The notes beneath the pieces are model-generated. The model was given only the letters and a program-made list of their open reading frames with translations, was not told where the DNA came from and made no database searches. Shown in pieces: positions 37,951 through 46,057 of a DNA stretch of 64,000 bases. The position numbers and the translations under genes are program-made. Source of the DNA: Oxalobacter sp. (GTDB taxonomy: Bacteria > Pseudomonadota > Gammaproteobacteria > Burkholderiales > Burkholderiaceae_D); assembly GCA_003605115.1 (NCBI GenBank), contig QZKY01000011.1, forward strand, positions 186,001 through 250,000, in the 5' to 3' direction. Position 1 is the stretch's first letter; each line of letters begins with the position of its first letter.

Positions 37951-38571
37951 ATGAACAAAAATCTCCCTTCATTGATAATTTCTTTGACTGATATCCCGGT
38001 GCAATCATCCAAACCGGATCTTGATCCGATTGGAAGCAATATCGAAAATATATTAGCTTTTTACTCGCGCGAAGATAAAAATGTTACCCACTCACAGCGC
38101 ATACTTGAATCGATCATCAATTGTTTTGGGCAGCCCTTATGGCTTGCCGTCATTTTGTTTTTTGTTGTTCTCTGGGTGACCTCCAATTTACTGATGAGCC
38201 AATTAGGTTTTGTGCCATTTGATCCGTCACCCTTACACTGGCTGCAAGGCATTATCGGGTTGGCTGCCCTTTTGATAATGGTAGTGATTCTGATTAAGCA
38301 AAACCGGCACGATAAAATTGAAGAGCGCAGGGCACATCTGGAACTTCAGATAAACCTGTTAACCGAGCAAAAAACCACAAAACTTATTAATCTCATGGAA
38401 GAGTTACGTCGTGATTTGCCCATGATAAAGGATCGCCACGATCCCGAGTTGACGGCATATCAGCATCCTACCAATCCGGAAGCGGTTCTGGCTGCGCTGG
38501 ACGAGCATATCAATACAGAGAGCGAAAAGCAAATTGATGCCAAAAAATTGCTGAGTACAATACCCACTTAA
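37951..38571 (+). CDS. DUF1003 family membrane protein
   Basis: This 206-aa inner-membrane protein has two central hydrophobic helices (about 70-92 and 105-125) and the DUF1003 signature FVPFDPSPLHWLQGIIG between them, followed by ILIKQNRHDKIEERRAHLELQINLLTEQK. The cytoplasmic C-terminal part is charged and coiled. The function of the family is not established. The ATG at 37951 is chosen. A rho-independent terminator follows about 85 bp after the stop. Confidence 0.8.
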   Translation: MNKNLPSLIISLTDIPVQSSKPDLDPIGSNIENILAFYSREDKNVTHSQRILESIINCFGQPLWLAVILFFVVLWVTSNLLMSQLGFVPFDPSPLHWLQGIIGLAALLIMVVILIKQNRHDKIEERRAHLELQINLLTEQKTTKLINLMEELRRDLPMIKDRHDPELTAYQHPTNPEAVLAALDEHINTESEKQIDAKKLLSTIPT

Positions 38572-38654
38572 AAAAGCACCGCTGGCAGTTTTTTTGACTA
38601 ATAGCAGGCCGTGTATTCGTTGGCGTAATCCGTTTGCGATTCGTTAGTTCAACT

Positions 38655-38690
38655 GGTCAGTTTCTCTGTGAGAAAACTGACCGATTTTTT
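38655..38690 (+). terminator. Terminator after the DUF1003 gene
   Basis: Perfect 9-bp arms GGTCAGTTT / AAACTGACC around a 10-nt loop, followed by GA and six T. It lies between the DUF1003 gene and the convergent alcohol dehydrogenase gene. Confidence 0.85.
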
Positions 38691-38717
38691 AGAGAGGCGA
38701 ATGGCATTCCAGTTGAA

Positions 38718-39905
38718 TTACAGCGCTGAGCGTAAGATCTCCACAATATCCTTTTCATTCATGGGCGGACGCGCAGGCAACCGTCCTTTCTCATCCGGTG
38801 TGACGCGCAAGGTGTCTTGGGCGTAACGCTGGAGTAGAGCATCGCCGATTTTCATTTCCGAAAGCTTGGTCGGGCAACCAATGGCGCGCAGGAAGGCTTC
38901 GAATTTGTCGATGCCAGACAGCGCACATTCCATGTCCTCGGCATGTTTGGGTTGCAAACCGAAAATCCGTTGCGCGAATTGCACAAAGCGGGCAGGGCGA
39001 TGTTTTGCCGCAAAGCGCATCCAGGCAGGGTTAACGATGGCCAGTCCGGCACCATGCGCAATGTCGTGGTGGGCGGAAATGACGTGTTCGATCATGTGCA
39101 CCGGGTAGCCGCCTTCGACACCGGCTTGCACCCAGCCGTTGAGTGCGACCACGGAAGCCCATTGCACTTGGGCGCGTGCTTCGAGGTCGTTTCCGTTGGC
39201 GACGGCCTTGGGTCCCCATTCCATTGCAGTAAGAATGACGCCTTCGGCAAAGCGATCTTGCAGTGGCGTGCCATCCTGGCCGTTGAAGTAGCTTTCGGTC
39301 ACGTGCGTGATGAGGTCACAGACGCCATAAGCGGTTTGATCTTTCGGCACGGTAAGCGTCAGTTCAGGATCAACCAGTGCAACACGGGGATACATCACAT
39401 CCGCGATGACGTAGGATTTCACCGTGGTTTTTTCATTGGTGATGACGGCACCCGCGTTCATTTCCGAACCCGTGGCGGCCAGTGTCGGAACCGTAATGAG
39501 GGGCAGTGCGCGGGTGGGAACGTGCGGCGCAGCCTGGCCGTGATAAATCATGTCCCAGGGATCGCCATCGTAATAAACGGCAGCGGCCATGACTTTGGCC
39601 GCATCCATCACGCTGCCGCCACCGAGTGCGATGATGACATCGCACTTTTCATCGCGTGCCATTTGCGCACCGTGCAGCACCGTCGTGATTCTGGGGTTGG
39701 GTTCGACGCCCGTGCATTCTACATGCGTGACGCCTGCTGCTCCCAGGCTTGCGATGGCGCGGTCGTAAGTGCCATTGCGCTTGATGCTCCCACCACCCGT
39801 GACGATCATGGCGCGCTTACCGTGCGCGCGGGTGAGTTTGCCCAAGCGCTTGAGGACGCCTGCGCCAAAAATCAGGCGGGTCGGATTTTGAAATTCGAAA
39901 AGCAT
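38718..39905 (-). CDS. Iron-containing alcohol dehydrogenase (YqhD/BDH type)
   Basis: This 395-aa group III alcohol/aldehyde dehydrogenase has the nucleotide-binding GGGS motif (IIALGGGSVMDAAKVMA) and the metal-ligand Asp/His set in CDLITHVTESYF, HMIEHVISAHHDIAHGAGLAI. TVPTLAATGSEMNAGAVI is typical of the YqhD/butanol dehydrogenase branch, which reduces aldehydes with NADPH. Length is normal. The ATG at 39905 follows AAGGAG. It is a single gene; a role in aldehyde detoxification is inferred from the family. Confidence 0.93.
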   Translation of the reverse strand: MLFEFQNPTRLIFGAGVLKRLGKLTRAHGKRAMIVTGGGSIKRNGTYDRAIASLGAAGVTHVECTGVEPNPRITTVLHGAQMARDEKCDVIIALGGGSVMDAAKVMAAAVYYDGDPWDMIYHGQAAPHVPTRALPLITVPTLAATGSEMNAGAVITNEKTTVKSYVIADVMYPRVALVDPELTLTVPKDQTAYGVCDLITHVTESYFNGQDGTPLQDRFAEGVILTAMEWGPKAVANGNDLEARAQVQWASVVALNGWVQAGVEGGYPVHMIEHVISAHHDIAHGAGLAIVNPAWMRFAAKHRPARFVQFAQRIFGLQPKHAEDMECALSGIDKFEAFLRAIGCPTKLSEMKIGDALLQRYAQDTLRVTPDEKGRLPARPPMNEKDIVEILRSAL

Positions 39906-40225
39906 GTTGTCTCCTTGAATGCGCTTCCGGCGTGAAACGATTTTTCCAAAACCTCAATTTAGCAAGATATCCCGGGATTGGGTAGAGGAGATTCAGGGAG
40001 GGAACCCGATTTTTGCCATCGCAGTCGGCAGAATGTACGAAGCCAATGCCAGGAGTGATGGCAAAGAGGGTATTGATCAGGGGAAGGTATGCCATTAAGA
40101 TCAGCAGTTCTTCAAGGCAAGTATAGGTGTCCAGCAAAAAAACTAAATGACGCAGGGTGGTTGGCTTTTGAGCAAAACGCCTCTTCGGTTCGTACATCGT
40201 CCGTTCACGCAATATTGGGGGCTTC
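39906..40225. other. Intergenic region without recognised features
   Basis: This roughly 320-bp divergent gap between the alcohol dehydrogenase and the 172-aa gene must hold both promoters. No repeats, stem-loops or clear hexamers were recognised. Confidence 0.45.
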
Positions 40226-40744
40226 ATGGAGTCCAGCCGTTTGTTTTTGACATCAAAGGGGCAGATGGAGCTCGTGCAGAATGTGCACAGGCTCAACCTG
40301 AAAAAGCGGAGCGTGTTGTTGTTGCTGAAAAATAATCAGCAAAACCCCATTTCTTTTTTCGAAGCAGTTAAAAGAGGCGTGCTTCCCGCCGCAGAGATGC
40401 GTCCTGTCGTCGAAGAACTTGTCAAGGAAGAATTTGTCCGCCTTGAAGGAGAAGGCGGCGCAGCCGTTTCCATAACCCAGCCGGTCGCGGCAGTGCCGGT
40501 TCCGGTGCCCGGGTTCGATGAATCGATCAACCTGTCTGAGGCGCGCTATCTGTTGAATGATTTTTGTCTGAATACCTTCAAGACACAGGCTGCCAGGTAT
40601 GCGCAACCTCTGGCTGGATGCAAAACGGCGGAGACTTTGTACGCTTTCGTGAAAGACTTGCGCGAGAAGCTTGTGACCGCGAGCCCGTCAAGCATAGAGA
40701 AACTGGATATGGTTATTCAGGAAATCAAGGATTCTGCAAACTAA
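40226..40744 (+). CDS. Hypothetical protein, about 172 aa
   Basis: This soluble protein is not recognised. The N-terminal ~65 residues look like a helical, possibly winged-helix, domain (LVQNVHRLNLKKRSVLLLL, then VVEELVKEEFVRLEGE). A Val/Pro linker (VAAVPVPVPG) is followed by a C-terminal helical region (~105-172). Starts at ATG 40226 (after GGGGGC) or ATG 40265 (after AAGGGG) are both possible. It is followed closely by a strong terminator and seems monocistronic. Function unknown. Confidence 0.7.
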   Translation: MESSRLFLTSKGQMELVQNVHRLNLKKRSVLLLLKNNQQNPISFFEAVKRGVLPAAEMRPVVEELVKEEFVRLEGEGGAAVSITQPVAAVPVPVPGFDESINLSEARYLLNDFCLNTFKTQAARYAQPLAGCKTAETLYAFVKDLREKLVTASPSSIEKLDMVIQEIKDSAN

Positions 40745-40756
40745 GTCGCGGCAATG

Positions 40757-40795
40757 AAAAAAGCCCACCGCTTGCAAGCGAGTGGGCTTTTCTTT
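40757..40795. terminator. Bidirectional terminator
   Basis: Arms AAAAGCCCAC / GTGGGCTTTT enclose a second palindrome, CGCTTGCAAGCG. It lies between the ends of the convergent hypothetical and cupin genes. Confidence 0.92.
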
Positions 40796-40816
40796 TGGGT
40801 TTTTTGCGAAGTGACT

Positions 40817-41134
40817 TCAAGAGCGAATCATGATCAGCATCATCTTGAACTTTTTGGTGCCTTTTAATGCGTGCGGTATGTTCGCCGGCATCACGATGAA
40901 TTCGCCCTGTTTCAAATGATATGGCTGGCTGGCAATCGTGATTTCCACTTCGCCGTCCAGCACCTGTACCATCGCATCAAATGGGGCAGTGTGTTCGCTG
41001 AGGCCTTGCCCCTCGTCGAAAGCGAACAGGGTGACGGTGCCTGTGCCTTTCTTCACGATAGTTTTGCTGACGACGGCGTCGGTTTGATATTCGACCATGC
41101 CAGCCAGTGAAGCGGGTTGTGTTGTATCGTTCAT
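40817..41134 (-). CDS. Cupin domain protein
   Basis: This 105-aa single-cupin protein has motif 1 reduced to LSEHTAPFDAMVQVLDGE and motif 2 as GEFIVMPANIPHAL, with His residues positioned for one metal ion. It is cytosolic. It lies 43 bp downstream of the nitroreductase gene on the same strand and so is probably the last gene of the ytfE-nitroreductase-cupin run under the sigma-54/NorR promoter. Its biochemical role is unknown. The ATG at 41134 follows AAAGGA. Confidence 0.85.
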   Translation of the reverse strand: MNDTTQPASLAGMVEYQTDAVVSKTIVKKGTGTVTLFAFDEGQGLSEHTAPFDAMVQVLDGEVEITIASQPYHLKQGEFIVMPANIPHALKGTKKFKMMLIMIRS

Positions 41135-41177
41135 GATTATCCTTTCAGGTTATGCGTGGCGGCTTATATATGCAGGC

Positions 41178-41864
41178 TTATGCATGAAACACGGCAAATT
41201 CCGAAACCGGCACGCGCTCGGTGCGCAACTGGTTGATCGGGGCATCCTTGTCCGGGTAACCCAATGCCATCCCGCCGATGAGCAAGTCTTCTTTCGCAAA
41301 ATTTAATTGTGGCGCAATGATACGGTGATAATCGCACCAAGCCGTTTGAAAGCATGTGCCCAATCCGTGGCTTTCGGCGCAGACCATGATGTTTTGCATG
41401 AAAGCGCCAAAGCCGATGAAGCTGGCAATGGGCAAGTCGCGGTTCACCGTGAAAAGGAGTCCGACCGGCGCATCGAAGAATGTGTAGTTGCGACGTTGCT
41501 GCATGCGCATGCGTTCTTTATCCCCTTTCGGGATGTCAGCGAGTTCATACAATTTGAATCCCATTTTTCTCCTGCGGGACAGAAATGGCTCGAAAAATTC
41601 CTCCGGCGTGTGCTGGTATTCGCTCACATGCTGATCGGGTTCGGATTCAAATGCGTGGCAGACGGTATCGACGATGTTTTGCCGCGCTGCGCCAGTCAGA
41701 ACGTGCACCCGCCAGGGTTGCGTGTTGCAACCGGAAGGTGCGCGTGAGGCGACTTCCAGAATGTGACGGACGAGTTTGTTTGGAACCGGGTCATGGCGAT
41801 ACGCACGCGTCGATCGGCGATGTTGAATCGTGGTGTCAACGATTGCAGAAGAATCCTTGGACAT
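41178..41864 (-). CDS. Nitroreductase family flavoprotein
   Basis: This 228-aa FMN-dependent nitroreductase-fold protein has the N-terminal IQHRRSTRAYRHDPVP (R-R-S FMN-binding), ASRAPSGCNTQPWRVHVLTG, a central FIGFGAFMQNIMVCAESHGLGTCFQ and the C-terminal IGGMALGYPDKDAPINQLRTER. It reduces nitro or quinone-like compounds with NAD(P)H. The ATG at 41864 is 13 bp after the stop of the ytfE-like gene, so the two are one operon. This links a nitroreductase to nitrosative stress, which is inference from context. Confidence 0.92.
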   Translation of the reverse strand: MSKDSSAIVDTTIQHRRSTRAYRHDPVPNKLVRHILEVASRAPSGCNTQPWRVHVLTGAARQNIVDTVCHAFESEPDQHVSEYQHTPEEFFEPFLSRRRKMGFKLYELADIPKGDKERMRMQQRRNYTFFDAPVGLLFTVNRDLPIASFIGFGAFMQNIMVCAESHGLGTCFQTAWCDYHRIIAPQLNFAKEDLLIGGMALGYPDKDAPINQLRTERVPVSEFAVFHA

Positions 41865-41877
41865 TTCTTTTTCCCGT

Positions 41878-42609
41878 TTAACTGCACACACTACATACCG
41901 AACAGCCTGCGGCGGAGGCGTTGACCACACCACCGGCTTCCTTTTCAATCCTCAGAAAGAGTACATTATTTTCCAGATGGATGTGTTGCATGAGATCATC
42001 TCGCAGTTGCGCCAATCCGGCGTACAGCGCGCGCCAGGTCGTGCAGGCACTCGGAGGCGGGGTGATGTCGTTGGTGAGCTGTTCCAGTCTGGTCAGCGAA
42101 TCACCGTGCTGATCGTGCTCATGACGCATTCGCATGATCGGTGGAAGCGATTGCGCATAAATGCCGCGCAAGAGCATCGGGAAGAGAATCTGCTCTTCCT
42201 TCATCATGTGGCTTTCCATATCCTGTTCCATGAACGCGAGATGATCGGCAAGCCCGATTGGGCAACCCGGTTTCTCGCCATGCACCGCTTCCACGCGCCG
42301 TGCGAGGCGCAGGAGTTCGGGCAATTGCTCGCGGTGCTTGTCGTGAAAGTTGCGCAGGATGTGTTCAATCAATGCTTCTGGCGTCGCATCGCGCCAATCC
42401 TGTGCGCCGTTTTGCGTGTTCGAAGCGTCTTCTTGCAGGCGTTCGAGCGCTTTTGTCACCACATTGATGTCCGCGCCGCGCTTGGCAGCGGCTTCACGCA
42501 GGCTGTGTCCGCCGCCGCAACAAAAATCCAGCTTGTGTTCGTGAAAGACGCGGGTGGCGCCGGGGATGTCGCAGGCGATTTCGCCGATTTGTCGATCTTG
42601 CAGTGCCAT
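41878..42609 (-). CDS. ytfE: Iron-sulfur cluster repair di-iron protein (YtfE/Ric/NorA)
   Basis: This 243-aa protein has the N-terminal ScdA/DUF542 domain (ATRVFHEHKLDFCCGGGHSLREAA) and a C-terminal hemerythrin-like four-helix domain with the His/Glu ligands spread in HDKHREQLPEL, DHLAFMEQDMESHMMKEEQILFP, RHEHDQHGD and HIHLENNVLF. It ends in a short Cys-rich tail (CSVCSVCS), which is unusual. YtfE repairs Fe-S clusters damaged by nitric oxide; the Ralstonia orthologue is called NorA and binds NO. The gene is divergent from norR and has a clear sigma-54 promoter. Confidence 0.95.
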   Translation of the reverse strand: MALQDRQIGEIACDIPGATRVFHEHKLDFCCGGGHSLREAAAKRGADINVVTKALERLQEDASNTQNGAQDWRDATPEALIEHILRNFHDKHREQLPELLRLARRVEAVHGEKPGCPIGLADHLAFMEQDMESHMMKEEQILFPMLLRGIYAQSLPPIMRMRHEHDQHGDSLTRLEQLTNDITPPPSACTTWRALYAGLAQLRDDLMQHIHLENNVLFLRIEKEAGGVVNASAAGCSVCSVCS

Positions 42610-42647
42610 GATGTCCTCGCAAAAAGAGTCTTGAATGCCTTATTCAT

Positions 42648-42663
42648 TGCAAGCACCGTGCCT
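42648..42663 (-). promoter_or_regulatory. Sigma-54 promoter of the ytfE operon
   Basis: On the minus strand the sequence AGGCACGGTGCTTGCA has GG and GC separated by exactly 10 bp, matching the -24/-12 consensus (TGGCAC-N5-TTGC). It lies about 40 bp upstream of the ytfE ATG. The adjacent activator gene encodes NorR, a sigma-54-dependent regulator. Confidence 0.85.
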
Positions 42664-42703
42664 GTTTGCAACACATTGAAAATAAAGAGATTTTAAATAA
42701 TAT

Positions 42704-42741
42704 GGTATTATCGACCCCGTTTGTAAATGGTGAATTTGACC
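42704..42741. promoter_or_regulatory. Two NorR enhancer sites between ytfE and norR
   Basis: GGTATTATCGACC (42704-42716) and GGTGAATTTGACC (42729-42741) both match the NorR consensus GGT-N7-ACC perfectly and are 25 bp apart. They lie 41-78 bp upstream of the ytfE -24 element, a normal distance for enhancers, and just before the norR start, so NorR may also repress itself. Confidence 0.85.
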
Positions 42742-42761
42742 TTTTGAAGGGTAAAAAATAC

Positions 42762-44330
42762 ATGATCGAGACAGGCTTAACTTCAGACTTGTCAGCAGGC
42801 TTGTTGGCTGATTTGGCCAATCGTTTACCTCAAGGCATACGCCTGGAACGGTTGGTCGCAGCCATCCGGGACGAATTTCATTGCGGCGCGGTGGCCTTGC
42901 TGAAACTGGAAGAAGGCACTTTGCGGCCGGTGGCTGCTGCGGGTCTGGCGCGCGAAGCGCTGGGGCGACGCTTTGACGTGGCGCAGCATCCGCGTCTGGC
43001 GGCGATTTTGTCCACGCGTTTGCCGGTGCGCTTCGAGCCGGGCAACACTTTGCCCGATCCTTACGATGGGCTGCTGGATAACCAGTTGGGACAACCGCTG
43101 CCGGTGCATGACTGCATGGGCATCAGTGTGTATGTGGAAGGGCAGCATTGGGGTGCCTTGACGCTGGATGCATTGGAAGCCAATGCTTTCGATGACGATG
43201 CGCGCATGGCCTTGCAGCGTGAAGTGCTGCTGGTGTCAGCGGCAATTCGCATGACCCAGCTAGAACAGGAAAATACGAGCTTGCGTTCGGGGTTGGTCGA
43301 GCACGAAGGCGAATTGTCGCGCGTACGTGGCGAAGCCGAGATCATCGGTCGCAGCGCCGTGCTGCGCCGTTTGCTGCATGAACTCGATGTGGTGGCGGAT
43401 TCGGAATTGCCCGTATTGCTGATGGGCGAAACGGGCGTGGGCAAGGAATTGTTTGCACGTCGCATACACTTCAAATCGCGTCGCAGCAAAGCACCACTGG
43501 TGCAGGTGAATTGTGCGGCGTTGCCGGAGTCGTTGGCCGAGAGCGAATTGTTCGGGCATGTGAAAGGCGCGTTCTCAGGCGCTACGATGGATCGTCCTGG
43601 ACGTTTCGATGCGGCGGATGGCGGCACGCTGTTTCTCGATGAAGTGGGCGAATTGCCGATGCCGATTCAGGCGAAGCTGTTGCGCGTTTTGCAGAACGGC
43701 GAAATTCAGCGTTTGGGATCGGACAAGACTCTGCGCGTGAATGTGCGTGTGATCGCGGCGACGAACCGGCTGTTGCACGACAGCGTGAAAGAAGGCGGCT
43801 TCCGTGCGGATTTGTATCATCGCCTTTCGGTGTATCCGGTGCAGATCCCGCCGCTGCGCGAGCGCGATAACGACGTGCTGGAAATTGCCGGACATTTTCT
43901 GGAACTGAATCGCTCGCGTCTGGGCATACGCAGTTTGCGGTTGTCACCCGCGTCTGAGCAAGCTTTGCTCGTGTATGACTGGCCGGGCAATGTGCGTGAA
44001 CTGGAACATGTGATCAGTCGCGCAGCTTTGCGTGCGGTCACGCGCGGCGCAAAGCATACCGACATCGTGACGCTGGAACCAGAGTTGCTGGATGTCATGG
44101 CATCGACCGCCATAGTTTCTTCTGCGTTGACTCCGTCACCGTCTGCGCCTTCTATGTTGGCGGGCGGCGAACTGCCATCGATGAAAATGGCGCTCGATGA
44201 TTGTCAGCGTCAGATGATCCGCGCCGCGCTGGAACGCAGTCAGGAGAATTGGGCGGAAGCCGCGCGCATGCTGGATCTTGATCCAAGCAATTTGCACAAG
44301 CTGGCGAAGCGGCTGGGGATGAAGCGGTGA
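42762..44330 (+). CDS. norR: NO-responsive sigma-54-dependent activator NorR
   Basis: This 522-aa regulator has the classic NorR layout: an N-terminal GAF domain (~20-175) that senses NO through a mononuclear iron, a central AAA+ domain (~195-425), and a C-terminal Fis-type HTH (ALERSQENWAEAARMLDLDPSNLHKLAKRLG). The AAA+ domain has Walker A GETGVGKE, the sigma-54-contacting GAFSGA loop, Walker B GGTLFLDEVGE and the R-finger region. The ATG at 42762 follows GAAGGG. It is divergent from ytfE, with a sigma-54 promoter and two GGT-N7-ACC sites between them, and hcp nearby has a matching promoter. Confidence 0.96.
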   Translation: MIETGLTSDLSAGLLADLANRLPQGIRLERLVAAIRDEFHCGAVALLKLEEGTLRPVAAAGLAREALGRRFDVAQHPRLAAILSTRLPVRFEPGNTLPDPYDGLLDNQLGQPLPVHDCMGISVYVEGQHWGALTLDALEANAFDDDARMALQREVLLVSAAIRMTQLEQENTSLRSGLVEHEGELSRVRGEAEIIGRSAVLRRLLHELDVVADSELPVLLMGETGVGKELFARRIHFKSRRSKAPLVQVNCAALPESLAESELFGHVKGAFSGATMDRPGRFDAADGGTLFLDEVGELPMPIQAKLLRVLQNGEIQRLGSDKTLRVNVRVIAATNRLLHDSVKEGGFRADLYHRLSVYPVQIPPLRERDNDVLEIAGHFLELNRSRLGIRSLRLSPASEQALLVYDWPGNVRELEHVISRAALRAVTRGAKHTDIVTLEPELLDVMASTAIVSSALTPSPSAPSMLAGGELPSMKMALDDCQRQMIRAALERSQENWAEAARMLDLDPSNLHKLAKRLGMKR

Positions 44331-44445
44331 GGGGATTGCATGAAAGTGGCGAAATTGAAGGATGATCGAAGTTTGCTTGTAAGCCGCGGGCGCTCGTTGT
44401 TAAATGCACCACCTTTTTGCTGTCAATCTTAAACGTAAATACCCT

Positions 44446-44472
44446 TATAATAAATATACAATAATGTATATT
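44446..44472 (+). promoter_or_regulatory. vapBC -10 box and operator palindrome
   Basis: A perfect TATAAT (44446-44451) is followed at once by the inverted repeat AATATACA-ATAA-TGTATATT (44453-44472), ahead of the GGAGG site of vapB. VapB antitoxins repress their own promoter, so this palindrome is the likely operator. Confidence 0.75.
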
Positions 44473-44484
44473 CGTGGAGGCAGT

Positions 44485-44730
44485 ATGAATTTACTGATTG
44501 CAAAGTGGGGGAACAGCCTTGCGGTGCGCATCCCAACGGAGTATGCGCGCAACGCAGGCATCAAGGAAGGGGATTCCGTACAGGCCAGCCTGACGGTTGA
44601 CGGGGGGATCACCATCCGCCCATCCAACTGGAAGCGCAGCGCCTTTGCAGCCGAACTCAGCGCGGCGCGAAACTTGATGAAGGCCGGTACTTCCGTCATG
44701 ACCGAAGTGCGTGCAGGGGAGCGCTACTGA
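44485..44730 (+). CDS. vapB: VapB-type antitoxin (AbrB/MazE fold)
   Basis: This 81-aa protein has a swapped-hairpin AbrB/MazE DNA-binding domain (LLIAKWGNSLAVRIPTEYARNAGIKEGDSVQ) and a flexible C-terminal half that would wrap the toxin. The ATG at 44485 has a strong GGAGG site; an in-frame ATG at 44464 lies inside the operator palindrome and is rejected. Its stop overlaps the toxin start (TGATG), so the pair is translationally coupled. Confidence 0.9.
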   Translation: MNLLIAKWGNSLAVRIPTEYARNAGIKEGDSVQASLTVDGGITIRPSNWKRSAFAAELSAARNLMKAGTSVMTEVRAGERY

Positions 44731-45155
44731 TGCCTTGTTACGTCGATACCAGTGCGCTGGTGGCCTTGTTCATGAATGAAGAGCACAGCGAGGCGCTTGG
44801 ACGATGGTACGCGCGAAGCAAGAGCCAGCTGATTGCTTCAACCTGGTGTGTGACAGAGTTCGCGAGCGCACTTGCCATCAAACAGCGCACCGGACAGATT
44901 TCGGAAGACGAAGCCAGGCTTGCCTGGCAATCTTTTGAGCGACTGTGTGCCAATGATCTTAGTTTATTGCCACCCAGTCCTGCTACTTTTCACCACGCGG
45001 CGTTGCTGACGCTGGATGCTCAATCTGGCTTGCGTGCGGGCGATGCCTTGCATCTGGCCTGCGCGCTCGAAGCGAAAGCCAGAACCATGCTGACGCTGGA
45101 TGAAGTGTTTGCCAAAAATGCGAAGCGGCTGAAGATGACCCTAGTGAAGCTGTGA
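44730..45155 (+). CDS. vapC: VapC-type PIN-domain toxin
   Basis: This 141-aa PIN-domain ribonuclease has the acidic active-site set: Asp in YVDTSALVALF (D6), Glu in CVTEFASAL, Asp in LRAGDALHLACA and a fourth Asp in LTLDEVF. VapC toxins cleave tRNA or rRNA and are held in check by VapB. Length is normal. It overlaps vapB by one base. The operon lies between norR and an exported glycine-rich protein gene. Confidence 0.92.
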   Translation: MPCYVDTSALVALFMNEEHSEALGRWYARSKSQLIASTWCVTEFASALAIKQRTGQISEDEARLAWQSFERLCANDLSLLPPSPATFHHAALLTLDAQSGLRAGDALHLACALEAKARTMLTLDEVFAKNAKRLKMTLVKL

Positions 45156-45312
45156 TGCAAGTGGAGTGGGTGATGGGGAAGGTGTTTGAAAAGAATTCGA
45201 ACACGACGCCTTTTATTTATGAATCCCAACCAAAATTCAGAACCGCTGCTTGAGCGTAATCAGCTCTCGCTACTATGAAAAACGTTGGGACACTACTGAT
45301 TAGGACATTAAA

Positions 45313-45999
45313 ATGAAAAAATTTCTTTTCGCAATGATGGCACTCATGGCCATCGCAACCGCTCCGGCACACGCGGATGGTTTCTTGCAAGGTGCTTTCG
45401 CAGATGGCTATGGTGTTATCACCAAAATTGAAGAATACAATATGGCTGACGACCCTAACTTCGGTGTTCGCAAAGGCGATGCCACTGGCACTGCCGTCAC
45501 ACAAGGTGTTGGCATGGGCGGCGGTGGAGTTGGAGCGCAGGCGGCTGGTTATGTGATTGGCTTCGCCGTTCAAGGCGTCAAAAACCTTGTTTCTGATAAG
45601 ACAGCCGAAAAAAAGGAAAAACGCTATGTTCCCGGTCTGATGGTTACTGTGTTGAATGATGAAGGGAAGGAAATTACTCATCGCACAACAGAGAGCCACA
45701 TCAAGCGTTTTAACCTCAAAGTAGGTGATCGTGTAAGCTACACTCTCAGTGGTGTAGCCAAAACGAAACCTGTTGGCGTTATCACATGCTTGCATTCCGA
45801 TAAACCTCTGCCTGATGCAAAAACGGTAGCGGGGAAAAAAGCTAAAAAAGAAGCGGCAAACAAGTCTGCTGCTTCTGAAAACCCGGCAGATAACGCCGAA
45901 CCTGTGAAAACTTCACAGGCACAACCAAACCAAACCTCCTCGGGTACTTCGGTATCCAAGGAGGTTTTTTCACGCCCGGAAGACGACAACGATCAGTAA
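45313..45999 (+). CDS. Exported glycine-zipper protein of unknown function
   Basis: This 228-aa protein has a clean signal peptide (cleavage after AHA). A central glycine-rich segment (GVGMGGGGVGAQAAGYVIGFAVQG) is typical of glycine-zipper envelope proteins such as SlyB-type ones. A conserved-looking domain follows (MVTVLNDEGKEITHRTTESHIKRFNLKVGDRVSYTLSG), then a low-complexity Lys/Ala/Ser-rich tail. It lacks a lipobox cysteine. The start is the ATG at 45313. Two strong hairpins, one followed by a run of T, are embedded in the tail coding sequence. Confidence 0.75.
   Translation: MKKFLFAMMALMAIATAPAHADGFLQGAFADGYGVITKIEEYNMADDPNFGVRKGDATGTAVTQGVGMGGGGVGAQAAGYVIGFAVQGVKNLVSDKTAEKKEKRYVPGLMVTVLNDEGKEITHRTTESHIKRFNLKVGDRVSYTLSGVAKTKPVGVITCLHSDKPLPDAKTVAGKKAKKEAANKSAASENPADNAEPVKTSQAQPNQTSSGTSVSKEVFSRPEDDNDQ
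45901..45970 (+). terminator. Two hairpins inside the 3' coding end, second terminator-like
   Basis: CCTGTGAA-AAC-TTCACAGG (45901-45919) is a perfect 8-bp stem. It is followed by AAACCTCC...GGAGGTTT (45932-45967), which encloses GGGTAC-TTCG-GTATCC and ends in six T. Both lie before the stop codon at 45997-45999, so the apparent intrinsic terminator is inside the gene. Confidence 0.7.
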
Positions 46000-46057
46000 C
46001 ACCCTCAATATAAATTTTCAATCAGCAAACATCCAAAAACTGCTGTGAATAACAGCA

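Noticed and set aside
42663-42675. Possible third NorR site TGTTTGCAACACA near ytfE
   Set aside because: It fits only GT-N7-AC, not GGT-N7-ACC, and overlaps the -24 element, so it was not counted.
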